The notes under the pieces are model-generated. The model was not told the DNA's origin. It made no database searches and was given only the letters and a program-made list of their open reading frames with translations. 64,000 bases of DNA from Cryphonectria parasitica EP155. Lineage: Eukaryota > Ascomycota > Sordariomycetes > Diaporthales > Cryphonectriaceae. How positions within the stretch are numbered: the first letter of the stretch is position 1; the number at the start of each line of letters is the position of its first letter. Where the stretch lies: assembly GCF_011745365.1 (NCBI RefSeq), contig NW_024468916.1:1285630-1349629 (forward strand), given 5' to 3'. Position numbers and translations under genes: made by a program. Below are positions 12,379 through 23,042 of this stretch, one piece after another.

Positions 12379-13949
12379 ATGACGAAAGACTGGGACAGGT
12401 ACAAGACCATCATCCTGGCCCTATACAAGGACCAGGCCAAAACTCTCGACCAGAGCAGGGCCATACTAGAGGAACTTCATGGCTTCAAGGCGTCGTGAGT
12501 AGCAAACAATCTTTGTTCCTTTCTAACTCTCTCTCTCTCTCTCTTCCCCCCCCCTTCTTCCACCTTAGGAGGCTTTCTGTTCTGATGCCCTTGTGTGTGT
12601 GTGTGCGTGTGTGTAGAGTCCGGGCGTATAGAGCTCGCCTCAAGAAGTGGGACGCTTGGAAATACAACAAGTCCCAGAACCGAGGTGAAGGCGGTGGTAG
12701 TGGTGTTCTTCGAACCAACACGACCCCGTATCCTCACGCGCCCCCGCCGATCTCACGACGGTCGACCTCCCAAGGTGTGCGTCGTCTGCGCAAGGCAGTA
12801 CCTTTACCCAGGCCCCGAGCCAATACCATCCCAAAGTAAGTCGCTCCCCAGGGCAGCCCCCTCTGCACCTACAGGACGGCCTCCTCTAATCTGAAGTGAC
12901 GCTCCAGAGGTGCTACTGGTCCCGCCTACAACTCTCCCTTGACGCCTTCTGTCCAAAGCGTACAGTACGATCTGTACATGAACTCTAGCAGCCCTGCAAG
13001 CTCCACATCCTCCAACTATTTTGGCGACCAGCAGCAGGAGCAGCTTCAGCGGTATTCTCCGCCGATGCACAGCCCATCGCAAGCTCCGTCTTTCGCCTCC
13101 ATGAGCAGACAATTATCCGGACAACAAAACGTTGGAGACTATCACATCGCTGGTCACCACCAGCAGCGGCAAATGACTTACCACGGCCCACGCTATCCCA
13201 ACCTGCAGTCTCCTCACCAGCAATACGAAGACTTAGACGGAACACTGCTGAAATGCCTCTTTCTTCCCTCGTCCACAGAACTGGACCAACGCCTGCCCTT
13301 CCTCGAGGCCGAGATTCAGGCGCTGGCGAACCGTGGCGAGCTGGACTTGCGCGATCATAGCCGCCCCTTCAACCAGACCGCCTTCGAGCTCTTCGTGCAC
13401 ACCGCCGCCACCGCCCAGGGCACATTCAATGTCAAGTTCTTTTGCCGCGTCTCGGCCGCCTTTGTCAAGCACGGCGCCAACGCACAGCACCTCTTGCCTT
13501 CTGACTCGAATCAGGCAGTGCACGCAATCCAAACGCACTCCGTTCCTCCTTCACAGACCGACCCTATGGGATACCACCATCACCAGCTACAGGAGCAGCA
13601 GCAGCAGCAGCAACAACAACAACGATATGTTGCACCTGGAGGGCTGCAGTCGAACCCCGCGTGGATCAGCGTCTGGGTGCAGGCGTGCGTGGACAGCCAG
13701 CGGGGCAACTTCTCAAACGTCGCGAGCCTGCTGCCGTGGCTTGCGAGACCGTTTGGCTGGCCCATTGATGCCAATGAGCTGGAGAGCTTCCTCCCGAAGA
13801 TGTCGTCCCCGGGGCCGGAACCGTACGGCACGCCCGAGAGTCAGAATTGCCAACCTATGATTGCTATCTGGGATCGAACTGTGGAGAGTGATAACACTTC
13901 GTTCCTTGGGGGGAAAGGGGTTGATTGCTCGACGAGACACGCTGTCTGA
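12379..13949 (+). CDS. Clr5-domain putative transcription factor
   Basis: Three exons (12379-12494, 12617-12835, 12908-13949) give 458 residues. Residues 2 to about 56 are a Clr5 domain: it starts TKDWDRYK, has the helical core LYKDQAKTLDQ and GFKAS, and continues across intron 1 into VRAYRARLKKW. Clr5 domains are found in many ascomycete proteins and are thought to bind DNA; most members are uncharacterised. The middle is Gln/Pro/Ser-rich with a short poly-Gln tract (13591-13620). Towards the C-terminus a conserved-looking segment (NPAWISVWVQACVDSQRG and following) resembles the conserved C-terminal block of these proteins. All splice phases agree, and the start is the first ATG of the Clr5 frame. 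The gene lies behind 5.8 kb of sequence without a recognisable gene. The target genes are unknown. Confidence 0.88.
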
Positions 13950-14318
13950 GAGCAACAGTGTTGAGAAAGAGAAAGAGAGAGAGAGAGAGAGAACACACCA
14001 AGAGACGGTTTCTTATCACCATGCAACAAACACTCAAGCATACTGTATGACGGTGAACCGACAATTTTCTTATTTTGCCCTTTTCTTCTGTTCTTCTTCT
14101 TCTTTTTTCTTTCCAGTCTTTCTTCTCATTAGGCTTGATAAACGAGGGCCAAGATGATCTCTTGTTTCATCGTACCTATAACGAGATCACGTTTAAAAGT
14201 ACCAGCAACAACAAGAAGGGTTGGGTGGTGAGGCAGCCTACTGTGTTTCCTATTCTCAACAAAAAGTTTGCTGAAGGGGGGGCGGGGCGGTGATGACAAC
14301 GAAGCGTGATGAGGCGGA

Positions 14319-14390
<72 letters not shown>

Positions 14391-14958
14391 CAAAGGTATT
14401 GGCCAAGGCACACTGGCAAAACGTCACCTTCATCTTCTCGACTGTGGTTTCTTTCTTTCCCCCTCTTTTTTTTCTTTTTCTTTTTTTCTTTCCTTTCTTC
14501 GGCTTTTGTTTTATCACTTCTTTATTTCCTTACGACGCTCATTGATACCCCTCTATCCGTTTATACGTAAATTGTTTCTTTTCCTTTCTTTCCATCCTCC
14601 TGGAGTCGATGGCGGTCGGAGTCAAGAAGGAGTCAAGTCGAGGAGATGTGCACGGCTTGCTACAGAAAGCAGGATCCACAGGACTGTATAGACTCACACA
14701 ACGGTGCTGTACGAGGTGGACAGCTACTCGTTCAGTCTTCAAAAGCGGATTCCTTTCGAAGAAGAAAAAAGCAGATGATGAGGAAGAGGAAGAGGAGAGG
14801 CGGACAGGTGGCTACGTTGTATCAAAATTGAATAGGTTTTCCTTTCTTCCTCTCTTTGTTTTGGCAAGGTCACAATATGAGAATATTTGCAATCATCGCG
14901 TGATGTATATTTTGAATGGCGCTGCAAAAGTCTTGTGCGTGACTGAAGTGTCCCGATG
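13950..14958. other. convergent intergenic, Clr5 gene and abd1
   Basis: Joint 3' region of two convergent genes. It contains a GA repeat of about 65 nt, a shorter GA run near 13971 and T/C-rich stretches near 14460-14530. No gene is seen. Confidence 0.6.
14325..14390. repeat. GA dinucleotide microsatellite
   Basis: About 65 nt of almost uninterrupted GA with one GGG interruption near the end. It lies in the 3' intergenic region of two convergent genes. Confidence 0.95.
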
Positions 14959-16431
14959 CTACACCTTGTAGAAGCAGAAACCCACGTAGAATGCAGCAGC
15001 TTCCATCTCGTCTGGGCTGACCAGAAGCTCGCCGCCGCCCCTCTCCCTCACGCCCATGCGCTCGCTCAGAGGGCCAAGGGTGCGGTCATCCTTCTCCGTA
15101 GCCCAGATGTCGGCAAACGACTTGTGATATTGCAGCTCGAGGTTGTAGTCCTCAGCCAGCGCGCGGAATGCCTCCCACGGCACCACGTACTCGGGGACCT
15201 CCTCGACGGCCTCGTGCAGGAAGAAGTTGTACTTCCAGCCGAAGGGAGGCCGGAAGATGCCATCCTCTGGCGTCTTTCCTGGAAACCTGACCCGGTACGT
15301 CTCGTTACCCCACTCGGCTGTCTCCTCTGCCTCCCCCTCCTCCTTCTCGTCGTTCTCTTTGATCTCGCCGTTTTCCGAGGCCTCTTCCGTCCGTGGCTGC
15401 TCGTCCGACCCCTCTGCTGCGGCCCCGTCTGCCCCATTTTCCTTGGCCTTGTCGGCGGCCTTGGCCTGTTGTCTTGCATTGAATTCGCTCACCTTTTGGC
15501 TGATGACGTCCGAGTTGGGTATAGTCCCGATGAGACGGCCGCCCTTCTTAAGCGACCCTGCCACGTTTCTCAACATCTGCCGTGCTTTGGCCTCATTCTC
15601 GAAGGCGTAGTGCAGACAGAACATCATAGAGACCACATCGAACCCGCGCTCGCTGCTGATGTTGGATTGGGTGAAGCCCACCTGCCGCACAATATCGATG
15701 TCCTCAAGCGACTGGCCGAAGCAGTCCTTGACCTGGAACCTTGCCTCGAACAGGCGCGGCTGCGGTCTGCGGTAGAATCCCCCACGGCCACCTCGCCCAC
15801 CACCGCCGCCACCATGTCGATCCCGCTGCCCCATCTGCCGGTACCTCTCTCTGGCCTGGTCAATCGAGATCTCAGCGGGGTCTAATCCCACGTACAGCTC
15901 CACCGGCTGCGGCGCCTGCTGCCACTTCCCCAGGTCTCCTCCCTTGCCACAGCCCAGGTCAAGGACTAGCAGATCCCTCCCGCTGGAGATGCCCCGCTCC
16001 ATCGCGCCAGGGGTATGGTCCTCGTCGGGCGAGAACTTTTGAATGATGCAGCTCTTGACCCAGTTGTTGAAGGCGCGCAGCCCCTTGATCTTGCTGTCCG
16101 TCTTGCGCCAGTCGCGGCCCCTCTCGGGGACGGCGTTGTAGTGGGCGCGCACGACATCGTTGATGGCGGCGCGCTCCTGCTGCTGCTGCTTGGCGGCCTC
16201 GGCCTCCTTCTGCTCGCGCTCACGCTGCAGAGCCCGCTGCCGAAGCTCCTCGCGCTGCGCCTCACTAATGCGCGAGCGCTGGCCGGGCCTCTTGAGCTTG
16301 CGGACGGGCTCGCCGGACTGGCTGCCCGAGGGCGACCGAGGGGTTGAGGGCGAGGCGCTGCGCTGACGCTTCTTGGCAGGAGCGAGGGCTTTGGCGTCGT
16401 ACGGTTGGGGGAGGTCGTCGCCGCCTGCCAT
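14959..16431 (-). CDS. abd1: mRNA cap guanine-N7 methyltransferase
   Basis: One exon, 490 residues. It methylates the GpppN cap of nascent nuclear transcripts using S-adenosylmethionine. Seen: the SAM-binding motif DLGCGKGGDLGKW (158-170), the acidic end of the second strand GLDPAEISIDQA (182-193), FDVVSMMFCLHYAFE (264-278), and the family-specific block GIFRPPFGWKYNFFLHEAV (391-409). The N-terminal 90 residues are basic, Ser/Pro-rich and disordered-looking. Two insertions stand out inside the fold: a Gly/Arg stretch (207-218) and a Glu/Lys-rich acidic segment (about 321-373). The frame stays open upstream of 16431 to 16764, but this ATG is chosen because the upstream translation resembles pyrimidine-rich leader sequence and the MAGGDD start suits the family. 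It is divergent from rpn7, with 787 bp between the start codons. Confidence 0.95.
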   Translation of the reverse strand: MAGGDDLPQPYDAKALAPAKKRQRSASPSTPRSPSGSQSGEPVRKLKRPGQRSRISEAQREELRQRALQREREQKEAEAAKQQQQERAAINDVVRAHYNAVPERGRDWRKTDSKIKGLRAFNNWVKSCIIQKFSPDEDHTPGAMERGISSGRDLLVLDLGCGKGGDLGKWQQAPQPVELYVGLDPAEISIDQARERYRQMGQRDRHGGGGGGRGGRGGFYRRPQPRLFEARFQVKDCFGQSLEDIDIVRQVGFTQSNISSERGFDVVSMMFCLHYAFENEAKARQMLRNVAGSLKKGGRLIGTIPNSDVISQKVSEFNARQQAKAADKAKENGADGAAAEGSDEQPRTEEASENGEIKENDEKEEGEAEETAEWGNETYRVRFPGKTPEDGIFRPPFGWKYNFFLHEAVEEVPEYVVPWEAFRALAEDYNLELQYHKSFADIWATEKDDRTLGPLSERMGVRERGGGELLVSPDEMEAAAFYVGFCFYKV

Positions 16432-17218
16432 AGCGGAGAATTGGGAGGTCGTTTGATTCTGTTTCTGTAGGGGCGCAGAAGGAAAGGTTGAAGGTGAGGT
16501 CGTAGATGTCGAAAGAAGAGGAAACAGGAGACTGATGCTTTGATTGTGATGAGTGCACTCGTGAAGTACGTGGGCGATTCGTGGTTGGGGGCTGAAAAGA
16601 GCCCGAGGGTGGGAGTGGCTATGTCTCGATGAGTCTCGAAGCAGGGAGCATAGACGATGCTTTAGGGTTAGGAGAAGTTTTTCGCTTGTTTGATGGTCGG
16701 GCGGTTTGGAAATGACTCCAAGTGCTTTATTTTTTCTCCTTCTCCTTCGGTAAGAAGGTGTCATTGATTGGGCAATTGGAACAGTGAGAAAGGATGAAGG
16801 GAAGGCATAGCGATGCGCACTGGAGGTGTAGTTACCACAGCTCCCAAAGCGGCAAGGTGGATAACCAGTCTCTGCTAACTACGGTACTAGAGCACAGTAC
16901 CACTACAGTTCTATAGTGTGGTCTTTTACTATGCTATATACTGTACATGCCACTACGGGGATCCGCAGGGGTGGACCCTAGCGCTGGAACCCCGGTGCAG
17001 GAGCAAAAGCATTACGGCAGCTACCTGCCGCCTGCTAGGTCAGCCTCTCTCTAAGCAGTGACATCGAAGAGCTGTGCTTTGCAAGCCGCTCCAATTCTTC
17101 CAAACCATCTCTTTCCCAAACAGCCACTCATATTTCCCACCTGCATCTCTTCATCGATCGCCTTTGTCGCCTACACTCCTCTTCACGTAATCCCCTTTCC
17201 ATATTCAGCTTCGTCGCC
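16432..17218. promoter_or_regulatory. divergent promoter region, abd1 / rpn7
   Basis: 787 bp between two divergent start codons, so it must hold both promoters. I see no recognised proteasome-type or other specific element; the stretch before rpn7 is CT-rich. Confidence 0.6.
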
Positions 17219-18873
17219 ATGGGTTCAGAACCTCAATACGCCAAATGGCCACTGCTGCCGCTGTCGCAGCACGTATTCACCCTTACGAATCCTTATGCTG
17301 CCCGGCCCACCCAAGATGCAGCGGCCAAGAAGCTGCAGGACGCCATCGAGGAGCACAAGATGGCCCCCCTTTACAGATATCTGGCACATCCGCTCGAGGG
17401 CATCCTGAATGTGGTCGGTGAAGGAGGCGCTAGTGCACCAGGCAAACCACTGAGCAGGAAGTCGAGTGCCGTTGGCATGATCGCCACCAGAAGCCCCACG
17501 GCGACCGTCACGATTCCCTGGGACGAGGGGCTGTACCAGAAGCTGAAGGAGGATAATGACCGAGAGCTGGAGGAGATCCAGAAGGAAGAGGAGGAGGCCG
17601 TCGAGAAGGCCGGCGATACTGAGATCCAAGCCGCGAGGGGCAAGCGGGCTGAGTTCTGGGCGCGCGTTGGCGACAAGGTATGTGTCTCTCACCCCCCCCC
17701 CCCTCCTCCCCCGCGACTCGACATACTTGCGGAGACATGGTCTGATGTGTGTGTTGGATTCCACAGGAGAAATCCATCGCCGCCTACGAAGACGTCTTCG
17801 AGAAGACGGGAATCCTCGGTACCAAGATCGATCTCGTCCTCGCCATAATACGTGTGGGCCTCTTTTATGGCGACAAGCTCCTGGTCAAGAAGCACGTGGA
17901 GCGCGCCAAGACTCTTGTTGAGGGTGGTGGTGACTGGGACCGGCGGAACCGCCTCAAGGCGTACGAGGGCCTGTACCTTCTCACCGTCCGATCGTATAAC
18001 TTGGCCGCTCCCCTGCTCCTGGACTCCCTCTCCACCTTCACCTCGTACGAGCTGTGTACCTACTCCAACCTCGTAGTGTACTCTGTTCTTGCAGGGTCCG
18101 TCAGCTTGAAGCGTGTGGATTTCAAGAGCAAGGTTGTCGACGCCCCCGAGATCAAGGCTATCCTGGGTGATGGTGAGGACAAGTTGGCCGCCCTGAGCGG
18201 CCGCGTGTCCGCAGGGCCCGGTGCTGATGTTATTGACGCCAATAGCGAAACACAGGCGGACAACGCCTCTAAGAAGACGGTGGTCAACCTTACGACGCTT
18301 GGCACGAACAGCGACCAGCCCGAGGCGGAGATGGCGGTTGACTTCTCGCCACTTGCGTTGCTGGTCAGCAGTCTATACAGTGGGCGGTACAAGATGTTTT
18401 TCGGCGCCTTGGCCCAGGTCGAGGAGCAATTCCTCACCCAGGACCGGTACCTGCACGAGCACAAGAACTGGTTCATCCGCGAGATGAGGCTGCGGGCGTA
18501 CCAGCAGCTGCTACAGAGCTATAGAGTGGTAGGGCTGGACAGCATGGCGAGCCAATTTGGCGTCTCTGTAGACTTCTTGGACAGGTATGTTTGTCCCCCC
18601 CCCCCCCCCAAACCAAATCACTGGCGTCTGCTCTATCGAGACGCACATCACTGACTTCGGTTTCATCTCCACAGAGATCTCGCAAAGTTCATCGCTGGAG
18701 GTCGTATTCCCTGCACTATTGACCGTGTGTCTGGTAAGGGCGTCATCGAGACCAACCGGCCAGACGACAAGAACAAGCAGTACCAGGACGTTGTGCGCCA
18801 GGGTGACCAGCTGATCACCAAGCTGCAGAAGTACGGCCAGGCTGTGAGGCTTCGCGGAAGCGAGAGGGCATAG
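17219..18873 (+). CDS. rpn7: 26S proteasome regulatory subunit Rpn7 (PSMD6)
   Basis: Three exons (17219-17677, 17767-18584, 18675-18873) give 491 residues. Rpn7 is a PCI-domain subunit of the proteasome lid and helps to place the Rpn11 deubiquitinase. The Rpn7 signature is clear: AEFWARVGDK, a GTKIDLVLAIIR helix, GDWDRRNRLKAYEGLY and TFTSYELCTYSNLVVY, then a C-terminal PCI domain (about 340-450) and the ETNRPDDKNKQYQ ending with its terminal helix. CSN1 is a paralogue with a similar tail, but the N-terminal part fits Rpn7. It is longer than animal Rpn7 (about 390) because of two low-complexity insertions, near residues 68-105 and before the PCI domain. Both introns carry long C runs (12 and 15 nt) soon after the donor. 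Confidence 0.95.
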
Positions 18874-19642
18874 GGAAGAAGAGAGACAAAGGATAGCAAC
18901 TTAGCGAACTCGGACCAGGTGCCATGGGTTCTATATGATAAACGGACAGACGGGACTTGTATGATACCTAGACGTAGTCAAGAACGACTAATGATTAGGA
19001 CTCTTGACCAAGCCATTATTTCCGATTTTTGCTGACATGATAACCCCCGTCTTTGCATGCCATTTTCTAATGATTCGACCCACCCATCGCATGGCCACCG
19101 ACCTCCACTCATGGGTTGACAGCCTACTATATGATCGCTTAGCCAATGTTGTCCTGACTTCTGCAACTACATACACACGCTGTCACTAAAAGCAAGGGTT
19201 GTGCATATTGCCATTGCCTGTTTGCCTTTCCGTACCGGCAGTCTAGTAGTAACTCCACTCAGCAGCTGATATCTACGTAAATACTTCTGCAGGAACCCAC
19301 AAATAAACAAAAGGAAAGCATATATGGGGTGTAAGCTGCCGATCAAGAAAGATAAGATTCGTCAGTCCATACATCGTAAGATGACGCCTTCATTCTGTCA
19401 TGCAACAAAAATTGGGGGGGGGGGGACCCTTGCATTTATATTGCGCTATGCTTCCTTGCTCTATCCTTTGGATATCTCAAAAAAGAAACAAATCGGAGAA
19501 AACCAAAACTAAATTGCTATGCCATCATCATATGTCGATTTCGACAAGATCCCTTTGGGCCAGATCTTTAGCATCTAACGCTCGTCTATGAACGCATTTG
19601 CATGGCCCCCCCCCCCTCTCTTTTCTCGTCGCAGCCCGTTTC
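18874..19642. other. convergent intergenic, rpn7 and alt1
   Basis: Joint 3' region of two convergent genes. It has a run of 12 G (19414-19425) and a C run close to the alt1 stop. No gene is seen. Confidence 0.6.
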
Positions 19643-21205
19643 TCACTTGTACTTGTTCATGAACTCCTCGTGGAATTTCACAATCGAGCCAACCCACTCA
19701 GTTCCAGGGGCGAGGAAGGTCGTGCGGAAGTGCAGGGAGCCCTCCTTCTGGCCGAAACCGCTGCCGGGAACGACGCACACGCCGGTCGCCTCAAGAAGTC
19801 TCATGGAGTAGAACTCGTCCGGAGTGCGGCCCTCTGCGCGGGCGGCCTCGGCAGCCTTGGCGGGGACCTTGATTGTGGGGAACAGATACATGCTGCCCTG
19901 AGGCTCGCCGCACTCGACGCCCTCCATCTTCTCGAAGGCACGCCACAGGGCGTAGGCGCGCTCCTTGAGCCCTTCGAAGATGCCGTCGTACTCCTTCTTG
20001 TACAGGGCATAGCTGGGGTCGCCCTCCCGCGGTGGGTTGACCATCAGCTCGACGAGGCACTGTCCGATGACAGGGGCGCAGAGGGTGATGGAGACGAACT
20101 TGTAGATCTCGGCCTGGACGGCCTGGTCGAAACCGACCAGCTCGAAGTAGCCGCCGCGGTGACCGCACTCGCCCACCATGCCCTTGGACACGCTGTGCAG
20201 GCTGGCCAGCTCCATGCCGTCGTACTTGCCGGGTGACTCCTTCTGCAGGGTGCGCAGGACCTTCTTGAAGCTGACGAACTCGCCGATGAACACATTGGTC
20301 TGGTACACCTCGTCGGCCATCAGCACGAGCCTCTCCTCGCGGGCAAACTCGATGATGTCGCGGATGTCGGACTCGGAGAGCGAGGCACCTGTGGGATTAC
20401 CCGGATTGATAATGACGATGGCGCGGACGTCAACGCCTGAGGCCTTGGCTTCGGCGCAGGCCTTCTTGATGGCGGACAGGTCGGTGCCCCAGTTCTTGTG
20501 CTCGTCGAGGTAGTAGGGGACGCAGGTGGCGTTCAGGACGGACAAGGAGGCAGTGTAGAGGGGGTACTGTGGTATGGGCACAAGGATACCGGTCTTCTCA
20601 TTGGCGCAGATGATGTGCAGGAGGGTATTGACGCCGGAGGAGGCGCCGGCGGAGAGGTAGATGTCTGACTCGCTGGCAGGGAAACCGTCGCGTCCTGTGA
20701 AAAAAAGGGAAGTCATGTATGTTAGCCAAACCGCCCACTCTACTCTGCGCCTACACAAAGTCGATAGCCAAGGACAGGTTGGAACGGAGGACATACTCTC
20801 GAGGAAGTCAGCGATGCTCTGGCGGATGGCAGGGACGCCGTTGCTGGCGCTGTACGCGCCCACGCTGCCGGCCTTGCTCAGCAGCCATCTCGCCTTCTCG
20901 ATGACGTCGGGCTTGTAGTCGAGGGAACCGAGCAGGACATCCTCGTGGTCGAGCAGCTGGGGATTCTCGAGCAGGCTCAGCACCTGGCGGAAGAAGGTGA
21001 TGGGCTTCTGGTCGAGCTGCTGGGGGTTGCCAATGTTGGCAGAGACGACCTGGGAGAAGGGCAGGTCGGCAGTATCTCCCTTTGCGATCTTGGCTCGGTA
21101 CTCCTCGCTCTTGACGGCCAGCTCGCCGCGCACGGCGTACTTGGCCTCCCGCACATGCGGGTTAATATTGCTCGCGTTGAGGCGGCGGGCGCTGGTTGAA
21201 GACAT
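19643..21205 (-). CDS. alt1: alanine aminotransferase (glutamate-pyruvate transaminase)
   Basis: Two exons on the minus strand (21205-20797, 20694-19643) give 486 residues. It is a fold-type I PLP enzyme that interconverts alanine plus 2-oxoglutarate with pyruvate plus glutamate. Seen: NIGNPQQLDQKPITFFRQV near the N-terminus, the IADFLERRDG junction restored by splicing, VIINPGNPTG, ADEVYQTNVF, the HSVSKG motif with the probable PLP-binding Lys307, and a conserved end (LHFRTTFLAPG). Length is normal for the eukaryotic enzyme. The start is the first in-frame ATG (21205). The frame remains open 5' of it, however, and encodes a basic, acid-free stretch that looks like a mitochondrial presequence but has no ATG. 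Cytosolic and mitochondrial forms are both known in fungi. Confidence 0.94.
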   Translation of the reverse strand: MSSTSARRLNASNINPHVREAKYAVRGELAVKSEEYRAKIAKGDTADLPFSQVVSANIGNPQQLDQKPITFFRQVLSLLENPQLLDHEDVLLGSLDYKPDVIEKARWLLSKAGSVGAYSASNGVPAIRQSIADFLESMSSVPTCPWLSTLCRRRVEWAVWLTYMTSLFFTGRDGFPASESDIYLSAGASSGVNTLLHIICANEKTGILVPIPQYPLYTASLSVLNATCVPYYLDEHKNWGTDLSAIKKACAEAKASGVDVRAIVIINPGNPTGASLSESDIRDIIEFAREERLVLMADEVYQTNVFIGEFVSFKKVLRTLQKESPGKYDGMELASLHSVSKGMVGECGHRGGYFELVGFDQAVQAEIYKFVSITLCAPVIGQCLVELMVNPPREGDPSYALYKKEYDGIFEGLKERAYALWRAFEKMEGVECGEPQGSMYLFPTIKVPAKAAEAARAEGRTPDEFYSMRLLEATGVCVVPGSGFGQKEGSLHFRTTFLAPGTEWVGSIVKFHEEFMNKYK

Positions 21206-23042
21206 GTTGCGGCGGGGTGGGAGTTGGCGCTGAAGAAGGCGTGTGAATGGCGAGGCGGATGCAAGAACAGTCCGCGGGGGCAAAGCTGTTCCAGCTTGAT
21301 GATCAGTTAAATCGAAGCTAGGATCTGCGACTTGATAGCAATAGAATAAGAAATCAAGTATGAGTCAAGTGGATGATGCGTAGATCAAAGAATAAGATAT
21401 CAAGGCAAGCACATCCGCTTTCTCTCTCTTTCTCTTTTTCTTTTTTTTTCTTCTTATTTTTCTTCTTCTTTTCTTAGCAGGCAGGATGAGCAAGGCTGAT
21501 GATGTCTGACTGAGCAGATAAATCCAAGAAAAGAACTTCAGGATCCGAGGTAGGTGCGTTTGGAGGGGTAGGATCACAACTCAGAAAGTTTATCGATTGG
21601 CGATCAAAGGAGTGGACCCGATGCCAGCACTGGGGAAGCGGAACATGCCCTTGCAAGTATGATTCACGCGCGGTTGTTGGGGACTGGCTGATCGGTCCGC
21701 TGCCGGTCAGCACCCTAGCCTTAGCACCTAGGTGACAAGCACCTCAGCGGCAGACAGCAGGGACCGACATCGGCAGATAGGGAGGAAAGAGGCAGGACGA
21801 GGAAGGGCAGGGCACACAGGTCGCGCAAGGCCTCGCTTGAGGTCCTCAATGACTGGTCGTTGACCACACCCACGCGCGCCACCTCGAATGAAATGCAGTA
21901 GGAGAGAGCGAATCTGGGATGACGTTACCTCGAGTTCTTCGAGGACAAGCATCAACGCTGATGAATCCACATCGCCGAATAAGTGGGCCCAATGCCGGTC
22001 CATGACCCGCCATCACCATCGCCACCGCCGGCGCCTGGCTCCGGAGGGCCATGATCGGTTGTTTGTTTGTTTGCTTGTTTGCTGCTTTTTTTTTTAAAAA
22101 AAAAAAAAGCAGCATGGAGGAAGAAAGAAAAGGAGGAAGAAGAAAGGCTCTGAATTCTGGGGCTGAAAAAGGTAAGAAGCTAATCTTTATCCCCTCCCTG
22201 TTGTTTGTGTCGAGTTTCCCCGTTCCGGAGTCCGGGGTAATTCTCAAGGACTGCAGCACAGGCACTGTGCTTGTCTGCCCTGTGGCGTGGCGTGGCGTCT
22301 TTAGAAGGGAAGAGCAGCGTCACAGGTGTAGAGGTAGGTGTGCGTGCATGTGTCTATTATCTAAGGATGTACATTCCTACATTATTGATCCAGCTACCCC
22401 TCCTGGGGTGCTGATATTGTGCACAGAGTAATAAACACTTGCCGTGTCTTAACCTCGATATCTCCGAAACTATATTCCTAGTGTTCACACCTTGACATGC
22501 ACACCCACATCCGACACCCACCATGGACAGACATGTGGGCTGAAGACAAGGCAGAAGTGATTCTATGCTTCTGTAATCCTTTTGTGCAGATGGTCCAACA
22601 ATATCACACAGTTGACAAATATAACACAGACTACTTAGTAGAAAACACAAGTGGATAAATCCATTCGAGAGAAGACTAGGGCTGGAAGAACTGTCCCGGA
22701 GACAGAAGAATACATCTCAGGCTGATGCTCAAGGTCTTGAACAATTTTTACCCCCAGCCCTTTCCTCTTGTGTATCCTCTAGCGACCTTTTGGGAATCTT
22801 CTGAGCTCCAAATGCAGCATCTTCCTGGTGTGATATCTGCGTGGCATTCAAGGATATATGGACTTGGTCTCTACTCTCGATTCCCATCTGAGTGGCCCAA
22901 TGCAGGGCTTCTCCCTCACCCACCTTTCTTTCTCAGCCTCTGCATCACCAGCTCGTCATCAATTTCTATGGTTCGCCCATCTGCTAGTCCTCTCAGGCCC
23001 AGCAGAATCGCCCCGAACCAAATGCTTCCCCTATCCCAGTAT
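21206..23042. other. intergenic, alt1 upstream region
   Basis: Includes the alt1 leader (open, leader-like frame from about 21364 to 21206), a purine/pyrimidine-biased tract near 21420-21480 and a 33-nt inverted repeat at 22081-22113. No further gene is seen. Confidence 0.55.
22081..22113. repeat. perfect inverted repeat (hairpin)
   Basis: GCTGC plus ten T is mirrored by ten A plus GCAGC, with a loop of three A: a perfect 15-bp stem. It lies in an intergenic region. Confidence 0.95.

Noticed and set aside
14176..14545. Poly-Ser/Leu and Arg/Glu repeat frames near 14.3 kb
   Set aside because: They are translations of the GA microsatellite on both strands.
19800..20300. Ser/Arg-rich frames antisense or out of frame within alt1
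   Set aside because: They are typical shadows of GC-rich coding sequence; the aminotransferase frame has all family motifs.
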